Positions 11,301-23,299 of a stretch of DNA of 64,000 bases are shown one piece after another. How positions within the stretch are numbered: the first letter of the stretch is position 1; each line of letters starts with the position of its first letter. Made by a program: the position numbers and the translations under genes. This DNA comes from Crambe crambe (lineage: Eukaryota > Porifera > Demospongiae > Poecilosclerida > Crambeidae), in contig OZ004591.1 in the NCBI GenBank assembly GCA_963924555.1, positions 5,828,001-5,892,000 of the forward strand, written 5' to 3'. The notes under the pieces are model-generated. The model had not been told where the DNA came from. It did no database searches and was given only the letters and a program-made list of their open reading frames with translations.

Positions 11301-14300
11301 GGTTCATAAACTGTTCGCCCTTCTGGACTGGAACATATGTGACATTGTAAATTTGGGGATTTTCTTCACTCTCTTGTATATTCAATTGAGCTTGAGGTTC
11401 TTCTTGTTCATGTGCACCCTGTGCCGATTCCATCACCAAAGCATTCCCTGTCTTCTCTTCTTCAACAGAGGCTTCAATGGATTCTTCAAATTCAAGATTG
11501 CCATTTTCAATCTTCTTCTCCCCTCCTTCCACTACAGTGGATGTTTCCTGAACCAGTTTGCCGTTGGCTTCATTCAACTTTGTATTGCCCACAGATTCCT
11601 GGGACTCTGCCTTCTTCACTTTTGCTTCTTCCCCAACATCTAATTTTGATTCAGCATCATCATCCTGTACAAATGACTGGTTCCCAAATTCTGACTCCGT
11701 AACTGCTGTGGATGCAATAGAGGTTGCATCAATATCATCATCTCCGATGTCACCCATTTCGATGTCAATATCCAAAAATCCATTTCCAGCATCTGTAGCA
11801 TCAACTGTGAACTCAATGGCCTCATGAGTGAGCAAGAGATCAGAGGATTTCGGGATGCCAATCATTTTGCATTTAGCAGCATCAGGGGCATCTTTGGGAA
11901 TGAGATTTATGTTGAATGGCGAGCCAGGAACTGGTTCATCGGCCCACAAGACTGTGATACCATATATATCACCTTCTGGGGGAGTGAAGGCTACGTCATA
12001 ATCATATTCAGAGTTTTGTATCACCTTTATTTCAACGTCTCCGACCGTCTTTCCTGAGCAAGAGGCAGTCAACTCCCCATTACCAGCTTCACTGGTGTCA
12101 AATCCTATCTGGATAACATGACCAGTTTTCAGAGATCCCAAAGGTGGTCGTGATAACTGCACCTTTTTGGCATTCGAGCAGAAGTTGATTACAACTGGTG
12201 AGTCGATAATTTCAGTGGCATCATAGTAAATGGAAATGCTATAAATATCTTCCATTGGTGGGATGAAGGTAATTTCTGTCGGGTTTTCTGGTGGATTGTA
12301 AGATACTTCTACATTACCCACTTCTTTTCCCGAACATTTCACAAAGAGTGTAGCATCACCACAAGCACTCGAGTCTATTGGGATGATAACAGGTTCTCCA
12401 ATCTTAGTTTTCACTGGTGTTCCAAGCATCACCTTTTCTGGTTGAATTAGGTCATTGAGAGCAAAGATGAATGGCGAGTCTTTGATGTGTTGGCCATCCA
12501 ATTTGATATCGACATTATAACTGTCAGATTGCAATGGGACAAAGGAGACCTTGTAAGAGCCAGGCGAGACCATGTCTACCAAAGAAGGGACTTCTTCTTC
12601 AGTTTTGTCTCCTGTTGCTTTAACAGTCAGCAACTCCGGCTTCAGATTGTTTCTAGCTTTTAAGGTCAAAATGACAGGGATTCCTGCCTTCTTTGGGAGA
12701 ATGGAACTGGAGATCTCAACAGACTGGGGATCGGGAGGTGAAAGGTCGATGATAAAAGGTGAACCTCTGACAATCATACCAGGGACAGAGACATGGAGGG
12801 TGTACTCGTCTGGAATCTCAGTATTGAATTGGACTCGGTACTGCTTGTTTCCAGTCTCCTCTACTTCGACGGGGACCTCACCTGCTAATTTCCCACTTGC
12901 CAAACCCTCAACAATGGCATTGGAACCAATCGGAAGAGAAACGTCCACCCAGGCTAAGGCCCCAGTACCAGGGTCCTCCGGGATGTGGACCTCATGCACT
13001 TTGACCCGACAGCCGAAAAGGAACTGCACAAGATAGGCTATGCGAATCATGGGATTCAGATCGTGTTCAGCAAACTCATCAGGAGTGACTGTCATTTCTA
13101 CACCGAGTAATGTGCTGGCACATTCCATGCAATTTTTTACAGCTTCTTCTTCACTTGTCTCTTGGAAGCCTTCTGGCAGTAGTGCTTTAAGCAATAGCTC
13201 AAGTTTCTTTCCATTTGCCCAAACATCACCGAAATCAGAAATGGTTTCGTCACTTGTTTGATCTTGAATCCACTCCAGAAGCATTTTTTGTCCTGGGGAG
13301 TCTGGTCCATGGCAGAAGTATGAGAGGTAAGTCATGATGCTGTTCTCATCTGCCTTCTCAGTGACAAAGTCTTCAGGCTCCAGTAACTGTGGAATTCCAA
13401 AACTATCCTTGGCAATCTTCATGGCGTTTGAGACATTTTCAAGAGATTCATCACCATCAAGCCAAAGATGGTCAATGATGAGACTCGAATCACAGAAATT
13501 GATCAAAGATGAAAGAAGAAAGCCATCTCTCCAATCAGTTGTGAAGTTGGTTATTTCTCTCCCTGGCAAGCAACTTTTGAGCCACTTGAGGAGGAGGGAT
13601 CTAGAGCCACTGCCTGAATCAGTAATCTGATAGCGCATGATCAGGTGCCAAATTAGATTGAGAATCTGGACAATCTCTCCTTCCTGGATTTGGTTGGGAG
13701 CTGTATGTGGGAGAGGGGAGAGAGATGATAATAAATGTGAGCATAATTATCTTATGCTGCTCAATTTTATAGAGTACCTAATCATACTAGTGGCTGGAGA
13801 CTAGAAGGAAATGTGTCATGTTAAGAGTCACTACTGTACAAGATGTAGCTAGGGAAGAACTGATAGACCATGAAAAATCCATGACCCAATCTCCATGACA
13901 AATTAATTGGACTCTATGGTTTTAAAAGTATGCATAATATCATGTGTGTTGACATACATACTGTTACAGTACATCCTTAGATCTTGAATTTCAGGTCGCA
14001 ACTTAGCGACACACAACCTCAAGAATTCCGAAATCTGATACAACTATCATTACACATTCACCAAGAACTTGGCACCCACCAATAATTAGCCTCCTCTCTA
14101 GCACTGGAACATTCGTTACTAGAATGGCATTCTTTGTGAGCTATCTGATTTTTGGCAGAGTATTTATTGCCAGTTGCCAATTACATAAAGGTGCATGGAC
14201 TTATAGAATTCCAAGGTTATGATTTTGAGTGTCGAAAGCAGTACAAGTGCTTGCTTGATCAGGACTATTGTAGGTAGTGAACCATAACTTCCGGACATTA

Positions 14301-16242
14301 TTCATAAAGTGTCATTCTTGAAAAAGGAAGTTATTGTACATACTATAGTGCATAATTTTCCTATGGACTGCATTGAATGCTAGCATATTATCATAATACA
14401 CTTAATGCTGTTGCTATGGTCATTAAAAGTTAACAGCTAGTTTGGTCAACTGAAAAAAATTAAAGTAACATGTAGGTGGAATGTCCTGATAAAGTACACA
14501 GCTACTTCTACTATTCTTTTGGTAAATTGTTATTGCATCAAATTCTTTTCCTCTACATGTGTTTCCCACCAAACATTTCCAGTTCATGCATGTTAACAGC
14601 TTGAAATTCTTGATTCTTAGTGAAATTAATACTTCCAAGAACATTAATACTATTAATACTTCAAAGAACAGGTCATTAGCTATAATTTGATCCATTCCCG
14701 TGTACTACAAACAATGCTATTAATAACTCACGGTACTAGAATTCCTGGATTATTAAATGCTTCCTAGAATACTTGTAGCTAACTGAACAGTTACACACAT
14801 AAGATCCACAAGACCTCTTATAACTAGCTATCATTACTATGATGATGATTTGGAATCATGGATTGACCAATAGATCTTATGAGTTCATCAGGGATGTTGA
14901 AGCTGGGTACATTCTTAATAGCATGCACATTGCACTTGTAAGAAAGTGGCATCTCAGCTACTGCTAAGTTAGTATAAGGTTACCTATAATAGCATCACAT
15001 TGGCAAAAAAAAAAAAAAAAATTAGCTGCATTTTTAAAAAGTAGATATGTAACCATTTCAGACTTGAGATAAGGGCCTTGAGATCATGCCTAGTAGGTTC
15101 CTTCTGGGCTACAGCCATGCATAGCATATATGCTTGGGCAGCCAAAATATAAATAATTATTGAGCATAGTGAGATGAATCGTACCAATGTACCATCTGAT
15201 ATTGACCTCATGATTAGCAATTTTGTTTTTTCTTCTGTCTTCAAGAGTCTGATTAATTGTATAATGAAGCCAGCATAAAGATGACACAAGACTTAGGTAT
15301 GTCCCTATATAGGACCTCCTATAGTGGATCTATCCAACTTGAACACTGTTCTACATAGCAACTATGTAATGAGCTGCAGTAGTTGCATGCTATGCATGGT
15401 TCTGTTCAATGCTCAGTCACGGATATGTGAATGTTCACATCACATGATTATCAAAATACAGACACAATATGAACCGTTGTCATAAGTATTATAATTATAA
15501 ATAGACAGGCTAGGGTGTAACTGGTTGTGATCAAGCAGATGTGACCTATTGGATGACAGTTGTCTGCCCACAACACTGAGAATTAAGTCTAGCTATGAGC
15601 CTATTAGTCGGCAATGACTTGATGACAATTCCTGCTGTTTCAGAAACATGTCTACTCCTCCATAATGCCAAGAAAAATAAAGAAGATTGAGCAAATAAGT
15701 GTGAGCCAAAATTTTTGTTGTAACTATCTTGGAATGAAGCCGATTTGAGAGTGAAAAATGATCTTAGCTGATATTATTATGGCATGCATCTTATACAGCT
15801 GTTCAGGATATTGCACACAAACTAGTAGTCAACATTATTGAATAGCTCTCTACTTACTGATATTGATAATTGGAAGTTCTTCTTCATCCTTCATGAAGGT
15901 GAAGACAGTAGTTAAGTTTTGGCCACGATGGGAAGAACGACTTGGTTTGGCATAGATCCTATTAAAAAATTAATCATGAAGGAATGAATGGATGAGGCTA
16001 GCCCATGAAGAGAAGAAGAAAACTTACTTCCCAGTAATTTTTTTCCCAGAGAGCAGTTCCAATAACTCGATGAGAATCAGTCCGTCAGTCAGATCCTTGG
16101 ACAAGTTGCTCACACTCTTTCTAGTTCCCTTGAGTTTATCATTGATCCAGTTAGTGTACACTCGAGTTTGCACTCCAACCCAAGGCTCGAGATTTGCACT
16201 CCCTTTGGCTGGAGAATGCTTGGTTTTCTTCTTAAAAGCCAT
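8320..16242 (-). CDS. Filamin with three calponin-homology domains and about 15 Ig repeats
   Basis: Filamins crosslink actin filaments and scaffold membrane receptors. Three exons: 16242-16028 (ATG), 15958-15858 and 13700-8320, in phase, giving 1898 aa. CH1 spans about residues 20-130 (VYTNWINDKLKGTRKSVSNL; the typical ILNLIWHLIMRYQI end). CH2 is about 135-235 (LLLKWLKSCLPGREITNFTT...MTYLSYF). A further CH-like unit is about 238-340 (KMLLEWIQDQTSDETISDFG...IRIAYLVQFL). Then about 15 filamin Ig repeats follow, each ending in G/D/N-S-P-F/V or a variant. An acidic Glu/Asp-rich insertion of about 130 residues (bases about 11,360-11,760) interrupts the fifth repeat. Human filamins have two CH domains and 24 repeats; a three-CH layout recalls the insect jitterbug type (from memory). 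Introns are 69 bp and 2.16 kb. The 5.4-kb last exon is unusual beside intron-rich neighbours. Confidence 0.95.
13701..15857 (-). other. Filamin intron 2
   Basis: 2.16 kb of AT-rich intron. No exon, known element or long repeat was recognised apart from an A run at about 15005-15020. Confidence 0.6.
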
Positions 16243-16565
16243 TTGTACTAATATCTAATTCGGGAGAAGATGAAATAATTAGCTATACAATTGTATACTT
16301 GCCTAGTTAGCTAGTGATATTAGTAAAATTGCTTGCTTTTCTTTAAATCAGCTTACCTGCGAGTACTAACCTGTTTATGATAATCTGAGTTTCTCAACAG
16401 CGAAGTACTTAGCTACGGTGTGACACTGACTGGGTTTGTCATGTCTGTTTTATTCAGACATTCCATAAACACTTATACCACACCCACAAGACCGCAGTTG
16501 CAACACGCATGCGCATGAGTGGAAAGTTAGTAATTATAGCACTATAATAATGTTGAGTGAATATG
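16243..16565 (-). promoter_or_regulatory. Filamin upstream region / DRC9 3' flank
   Basis: 323 bp separate the filamin start codon from the stop codon of the upstream same-strand gene DRC9. The filamin promoter and 5'UTR must be here or inside DRC9. No clear TATA or recognised site was found. Confidence 0.4.
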
Positions 16566-19500
16566 TCACTTTTTCTTCTTCTTTCCTTTCTTTCCTTTCT
16601 TTCCCTTTTTCCCTTTCTTCCCTTTTTTTCCTTTCTTCTTTTTCTTCTTTCCAAAGGGCCCTAATCCTTTTCTCACCATAATCCCCTTCCACCAAGCTTG
16701 CAACTATAATAATGTAATACCAACTGGCTAAACAGAAACTAACTCTTTGTTTCTTACCCTGACTGCTGCTAAATTCTCTCTTTCTTCCTGTTCAGCTTTC
16801 ATTCTCTGTCTTTCCTTCATAGCCCTGTGTTCCACTACAACTTCCTCATATTCTTTGTACTGCATTTAATAGCCAAAAAGAGGCTATAGGTCATCAACAG
16901 CTCAGTGATGATTATGTTGGTACCTGAACTGAGAGATTTTCCAGTCTTTGAAGGCCTTCAGCTTTGTTTTGCTAGATATGATAAAGAGAAGGGAGGTCAC
17001 TTATAGCATTATGCTGTTATAACTAGCACACAGTACTTTTAGTTCATGCAAATCCCTAGTCTTCATATCTAAATCCTGCTCGTGTTTGGTCATCCAAAAG
17101 TCTACTTTTCCAGCCAAGTCCTGGTAGTGTTTCTTGAGGTATTCTTCAACTCGCTGAGTCACAAGCGTCTCTTCAGCCAACTGTTGCCTTGTCCTCTTCT
17201 GGTCCTCACTCAAATCGATCTCTGCGTTCGTTTGTCGACGTTGACTCACTTCAACATTCACCTACAACAAGATTGAATATGGGATGAGTCATTTACAAGG
17301 ATGATAAACTATCTATCAACCATTATTTTGCTGACCAAACTATTATTTTGTGCACATCATTTTTTTTTCTTCATAGTTTTCTCCCACTACTATGTTTTAT
17401 AAACCATTTACAATGATCGACCCTTTACCTGGGAGTATTCATACCTGACATTCTTTCTTGATAAACTTGGCCTCCAAATTGCTTTTAGCCTTCAGTTCTT
17501 GAATTTGATCTTTCAAGTGTGCAACTTGTTCATCCAGTTGCTGTTTTGAGATAATTGATAAAGCATTAAGGTGGCGGGTAGGTATTTGCTCATGAATAAT
17601 TCATGAGTTAATGAGGCGAGTAGTTGCACCGACTATGAGATGCTACAGTTGAAAACTACAGTTTAATACTGACTAACACTTCCTACTCTACAACTGAGAG
17701 CAGACCAGACACTCGAGATCACTACCGTTGCAGAGAAACTCAACCACTAAGCAGCCATACCTCGATCGATTTTTTGACGTCAATTTTCTCAAACTGCAGC
17801 CATGTGCTGACCGTATTTTGTACTTTTTCTTATTATATGAACCAGTGGGCAGGGCCAGACGGAGAGATTTTGAAAAGAAGCCACTGTACGCGCGCGAGAG
17901 CTATGGCCCATCGATCGTTCGATCGATGGCTAAAAGCGATCAAAATTCAGGAGTGTTGGCTTTTCTTGCTAAAATCTCTCCGTGCCGCCCTGCATCTTGG
18001 TTTATACAACTGGAATAAGCACAAAAGACAGTCATCACAAGCCTGTAGTTCGAGAAAATTGACGTCAAAAAATCGATCGAGGTATGGCTGCTTAGCGGTT
18101 GAGTTTCTCTGCAACGGTAGTGTTCTCGAGTGTCTGGTTTGCCCTCAGATGTAGAGTAGGAAGTGCTAGTCAGTATGAAACTGTAGTTTTCAACTATAGG
18201 GTAGGTGTGGGTATTATGAGTCAGCTAAGTATTGTTGCTCTTTTCTTGGAAATGGACTATCTTAGAATCCTGAAAATTGCTCCAGATATAAAATAGGTTA
18301 TGTAGAACTAATGTGTGGAGAAAGTATTGCATCTTGTAGATAGGAGTTATGATCTTACAAAACATACTCAGGAAGGTATTATGAGTCATAGGTATGAATT
18401 ATGAGTCGCTGGCTTGATTTTTGTCTCTAAAAATTGATAATGTAACTAAGATTTCTACAAAATAGAAATAATAACCTTAGATTACTTTAAAATTCATTTT
18501 TTACTCCATCTTGTGGCATCATTGCTTCCCTGCGCTTTTTAAATTCAGATTGGTTACGATTGTACCCATTTTTAAACTTCTCATTTAAGATTATGTTTAT
18601 GCATGAATAAGGCATTTTCTGGATGATTTTATTTGATCAAAAGACCAAAAAAATGATTAAGTTTTCATATCTAAAGTATCAACTCTTGTAGATTCTTATC
18701 AAGTGGTGAACCCATAATAGGGACTGACTCATAATACCCACACCTACCATCTCATAGTCGGTGCAACTACTCGCCTCATTAACTCATGAATTATTCATCA
18801 TACCCGGTGCCTTAATGTGCAGTGGCCTAGTAAAGTGTGCTTAATTGCATGTGTTATTATCAACCATTGCTTAGTAGCAAGGGTTTGGCCCACTAGTGGA
18901 ACTTCTGATAAAGGACACTTTGAAAGAGAAATGGATCCAAAGTACCTTCGTATCTATGCAAAATAACCTCTGACCTCTCTACAAAGGATAAAAGGCTGGG
19001 TTCCAAGTGTGTCTATTATTCAGAGGTTTTGCTGTGAACCAAAGTAGCAAAAGGATTTAGCTGGTCTCTCTGTATGCATAATTATTATGAAGGAACAGAC
19101 ATTATGTCCATGTTGTTACATTCTCTTGGAATTATCATGTACATATGTAGTAAACCTGTCTGTAACAGGCCAGACACCCTGAAACAGGAAATTTTACATA
19201 ATTAGTCATGGTTCAAATTTTATAGGGTTCATGAAAAGGAGATCAAACAGAATTGTACATACTAGGACACCAGTCACACCATGGACCAGGAACTCAGTTC
19301 ATGATCTAACAGGAATGTAGCTACCATACCAGTCAGTACGTCAGTATAATGATCTAGCTAACAGGATTTCAATTGAAATGTACCATACCACTCTGTATAA
19401 GGATTTCAATTGAAATGTACCATACCAGTCAGTATACTGAAGTTATTGTCTGAACCCAATTAGGAGCAGACACACATCTAGCTAAAGACACTATCCCAAT

Positions 19501-22500
19501 GTGCCAAATCTCTGAGTCAATGATCTGAAGAGATAAGTGGGTGCATAAGATCAGCACATTCCAGTACAAAACACATAACCAAGTATTCTTATATTATACA
19601 CATACACACACAAATTGGTGGTAATATCAAATACACAGTATATATGGTTCAGTTCAGCACAAAAATTATTTTACATAGAGTTCAATTAGATCAACACCGA
19701 CATTTTTTGGGTCTGTAAAAGTACATATTCTGATCTCCAAATCGTTGCAAGTTGGCTCCTCAAGATTAGCCAAAAAGAAGGGCTGTTTCGCACAACATTC
19801 ATTTCCCGCTGCACACCCATTTCCATCCCAAAGGGGACCTTCTTGAAATCTTCCATTTATTAGTGCTTGTTGTGTACGGTTATTCCCAGCACTGCAGAAA
19901 AAATTTCCACTGATAAAGCTGGGAATTGCTATCGTTGTGTCATTCGTCAGATTATTGCAGGGACACATCCATCTCTTGTTGTTTGGATATGCATATGCGT
20001 TGGAATATCCTGAAGCAAATGTCCAGATATGCTTCCTATCAGGCATTTCTCCATGTGTGATTACTACACCATCAATATATGCTTGATTTATGTTAGAATT
20101 GCTGCCAGTACTGTAGGGAAAGAAAGCAGTAGTAGCTCCAAGCTGGTAGCCTCGAATTCTCCCACAAACTTGCTGGTATCTTGCCATTTGGACTGAGTAG
20201 GTAACTGATTGGCATGTAGATTCGGTTGTTGAGAGTGTGCAGTAATGAATATTTCCGGAACTGCCTTTTGTCCACTCCCCAGGACACGAAAGGCTACTAT
20301 TAGATTTCAAATCGAAATCAACAACTTTAATCCAGCCAAGGCCAGGACATGATGGAGGGGAGGAAATATCCTGGAAATATGCAAACTGATCTGCGATAAT
20401 GTCATCGAGTTGACTGTTGAGCTGATTATAAGCATTCTGTGATTCTGTAGAGGAAGGGCAGGTAGGTTGGTTGCTATCCAATAGTGGGTTGCTGGACACT
20501 CTTCCTGGCACTCTCACTGGTAGGTTATTGCACAAAGCACTAGCCAAGTGCAAATAGCATGCCAAAAGTAGAACCAAGCTAACTATTTTGAGTGACATTA
20601 TGTGTTGAAAGTTCCGAAAGTAGTAGGAGAGAATTATGCAGCTATCAATGGCAGACTACTTAAATACCGCCGGCTCTATACATCAATTGCATAGCTAAGA
20701 AACTCCTACATAAGCGGTATCATGAAAAGAGATATGATTTCATTTTATGACATTTCATGCTTGATTACAATGGTATGCCATAAGATAACTATGGCTCATC
20801 GTGTTTACCATGTGAAGTTCTAGCTAAGCACATATACCTTACTCATAATACTGACCACACAGCATGGCAGACAGTAGTTCTATCACTTGCGGAAGTACCC
20901 ACAAATCGGGGAGTCTTTCACCAACGGGTCAGTGGAGTCAGGTGCCATTTACATGTAGCTAGGTATGACAATTGGGTGTCCATATCCCATATCGGGATTT
21001 CACACCATTAGTTATACATTCGATCATCTACCTAAATTGGCAGTTATCAAAACACTGCATTCATCAGGGAGTGTGTTAGCACTCTCTCTCTAATCCATAA
21101 AGCAGCATGAAATCTGATCGATTCTATACAGTGAAACCTCTCTTAGCGGACCCTCCCAGAAGTGGATGATCTCCATAAAATGGACAACCATCAATGAACT
21201 TACCATAGGACTAGTGTATTTAAAACCTCCAAGAAACGAACTACCTCCATTGAGACCAAACTCTGGACAACAGACACTGATGGTCCAAAGCAATCAAAAT
21301 TGATATAAAATTGCCAGCTATTAGGCCACACCCACCATAGAGTAGTGTACGTGTGTGAATGAAATTTATTACATGACATTGAGCTGTTTAGTAGCAGATC
21401 TTCTTAGAGGCAGATGAACATTTAGACATTATAGAGCCTTATAATAATAGAGACTGCTGGCTGCATGAGTTTAAGGAAAGCACTCATTCATGACTACTTT
21501 TCTAAACAATGAATTATAACACTCATTTTTTGCATGGAAATAGCCAGTACTATAACCTCCAAGATAACCTCCGAGATAAGGACAAAGGTCTTTTCCCCCA
21601 AGTGTCCTTTATTTGGAGATTTCACTGTATACAGTATCTAACTCACCGCCAATTCTGTTTCTTTTCCTCTTTTGAGTTCTACAATCTGTTGCTTGAGATT
21701 TCGAATACGTTTGCGGCTCTTCTCTTCACTGCAATTATGAGTTAATGATAATACTATAATTATTTCTGTATCACTGACTTTAATATAATTTCTTCCATCG
21801 TATTTTTTTCATCCTTCCATGTCTCTATTGTGTGTAAGAGAGCAGTAAAACTTCCTTTGGAAGAGATTTCTGACATTGTATCGAAGATGACCTCCTGTAG
21901 AAAAGCCATGTCTCTCTGAAGCTTTTGCATATCTTCTTGGACACTTTGAGTATTTTTTGCACCTGTAATAAGGTTTAGATAGTTAACAGTTAGCTAGATA
22001 CCATTATTACTCTGGAGAAAGATTATTTTTCATGAAATAATCCTGCTGATGATGACATTTACCTTGAGACAACACATGAACACCACGTGCATTGTCCCTG
22101 AGTTGCTGGTGGCCTATGCTCTGTCCTTCCACATTCAACTGATTGAATTGGTGTTCTAACTCTTGCTGTCCCTCCAGGATTTCCTTCAGCTCCCCACCCA
22201 TAATCTGTCACAATATGGAGATGACTTAGTCTATAAGGCAATTAATTAAGATTGAGGAATCAGCCCTAAAAGAGCCATTTATGATACACTTACAGGTGAA
22301 TATGCTAGTTCTAAAACAGCAGAGCTACAAGCTAGCTATGTACAACTGCCCCTGGGTATATTATTGGCTGGCATCATCTGTTCTGTGATCCTAAGTACAA
22401 AAAGTAATTGGCTGTACTGTACAGTGTGTGATGTGTAACAGCTACATCCATTAAACTCACAGCATCCAGAGCCGAGGGTTTTTCAGTCAAGTTGGGGAGA

Positions 22501-22677
22501 ATACCTGCCAAAAAGAAGAAGAAAAAAAGAATATACCAGAAGAAGAAGAAGAAAGAAAAAAAAAAGAATACCTGCTAAGATTGCAAGCTGGTCAACACAA
22601 TCCCGCAGAACGGCGGATGCCACGTCTCTTTCGGTGGGGCTGAGTAGATTATACTCATGATGTGCCAACTGAGTCAT
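16566..22677 (-). CDS. IQCG: Dynein regulatory complex subunit 9 (IQ motif protein G)
   Basis: DRC9/IQCG is part of the nexin-dynein regulatory complex of motile cilia and binds calmodulin through an IQ motif. Ten in-phase exons: 22677-22572, 22504-22461, 22204-22063, 21962-21779, 21728-21647, 17540-17445, 17261-17037, 16971-16924, 16859-16758, 16703-16566; 388 aa (human about 440). Matches to the family as I know it: VLRDCVDQLAILAG near the N-terminus, EEKSRKRIRNLKQQIVELK, AHLKDQIQELKAKSNLE, EEYLKKHYQDLAGKVDFWM and KHEQDLDMKTRDLHELK, all coiled coil. The last exon encodes the IQ-like segment LQAWWKGIMVRKG and a Lys/Gly tail of repeated KKG. Intron 5 (about 4.1 kb) contains a nested gene, a foldback element and a pogo-like MITE. 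An RFX X-box lies about 60 bp upstream of the start. Confidence 0.92.
17564..18817. mobile_element. Foldback transposon with long inverted repeats (interrupted)
   Basis: The arms are inverted copies: left 17564-~17810 (CATTAAGG...), right ~18040-18198 plus 18749-18817 (...CCTTAATG). The centre also contains palindromic strings around ATCGATCG. The right arm is split by a 549-bp insertion (18200-18748). Without the insertion the element is about 700 bp. Its edge is 23 bp from the acceptor of DRC9 exon 6. Open frames inside it (for example 17728-18154) are considered spurious. Confidence 0.8.
18200..18748. mobile_element. MITE inserted in the foldback element
   Basis: Terminal inverted repeats GGTAGGTGTGGGTATTATGA (18200) and the complement ending ACCCACACCTACC (18748), about 22 bp each. 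The interior is AT-rich and non-coding, with internal copies of ATTATGAGTC. Removing it restores the right arm of the surrounding foldback element, which shows the order of insertion. Confidence 0.82.
18950..19045. repeat. Pogo-like repeat fragment
   Basis: Contains AACCTCTGACCTCTCTACAA, then GGTTCCAAGTGTGTC and ends CAGAGGTTTTGCTGTG. These are diverged copies of the CAGTRGAACCTC...GGACA family found elsewhere in the window. Confidence 0.55.
19666..20598 (-). CDS. Secreted single-exon protein nested in DRC9 intron (function unknown)
   Basis: An intact 310-residue frame without introns. It begins with a signal peptide (MSLKIVSLVLLLACYLHLAS), has at least 16 cysteines and several N-glycosylation sequons (NSS, NLT, NDT, NRT), and no membrane anchor. 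Notable segments are WIKVVDFDLKSNSSLSCPGE, QVCGRIRGYQLGATTAFF, IDGVVITHGEMPDRKHIWTF, GNFFCSAGN, GPLWDGNGCAAGNECC and, at the end, DLEIRICTFTDPKNVGVDLI. I recall similar uncharacterised secreted proteins in sponges, cnidarians and amphioxus, but cannot name a family or function. It lies within the 4.1-kb fifth intron of DRC9 on the same strand. A TATA-like TATTTAAG (minus strand, about 20,660-20,667) lies about 65 bp upstream of the ATG. Confidence 0.85.
   Translation of the reverse strand: MSLKIVSLVLLLACYLHLASALCNNLPVRVPGRVSSNPLLDSNQPTCPSSTESQNAYNQLNSQLDDIIADQFAYFQDISSPPSCPGLGWIKVVDFDLKSNSSLSCPGEWTKGSSGNIHYCTLSTTESTCQSVTYSVQMARYQQVCGRIRGYQLGATTAFFPYSTGSNSNINQAYIDGVVITHGEMPDRKHIWTFASGYSNAYAYPNNKRWMCPCNNLTNDTTIAIPSFISGNFFCSAGNNRTQQALINGRFQEGPLWDGNGCAAGNECCAKQPFFLANLEEPTCNDLEIRICTFTDPKNVGVDLIELYVK
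21129..21627. mobile_element. Pogo/Tigger-like MITE with TA duplication
   Basis: Starts CAGTGAAACCTCTCTTAGCG and ends with the complement-like AATAAATCTCC...CACTG context (TTTGGAGATTTCACTG). It is flanked by TA at 21127-21128 and 21628-21629. At 499 bp with no transposase frame it is non-autonomous. The right end is 19 bp from the donor of DRC9 exon 5. Confidence 0.8.
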
Positions 22678-22738
22678 TGTACCGTTATTATTAACAAGTT
22701 ATAACTCTTTCTCTGCGCTGCACAGTTTCGGTCCAGCC

Positions 22739-22752
22739 GTTGCTATGGTAAC
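22739..22752 (-). promoter_or_regulatory. X-box (RFX site) upstream of DRC9
   Basis: On the minus strand the sequence is GTTACCATAGCAAC, a full match to the RFX consensus GTNRCC-N(0-3)-RGYAAC. It lies 62 bp 5' of the DRC9 start codon. RFX factors drive ciliary genes in animals, so position and target agree. Function is inferred. Confidence 0.8.

Positions 22753-23299
<547 letters not shown>

Noticed and set aside
11353-11702. Two overlapping 96-aa plus-strand frames in the filamin exon
   Set aside because: Antisense shadows of the acidic low-complexity filamin insertion.
17728-18154. Two plus-strand frames of 96 and 126 aa
   Set aside because: They lie wholly in the foldback element and its palindromic centre; no protein-like pattern.
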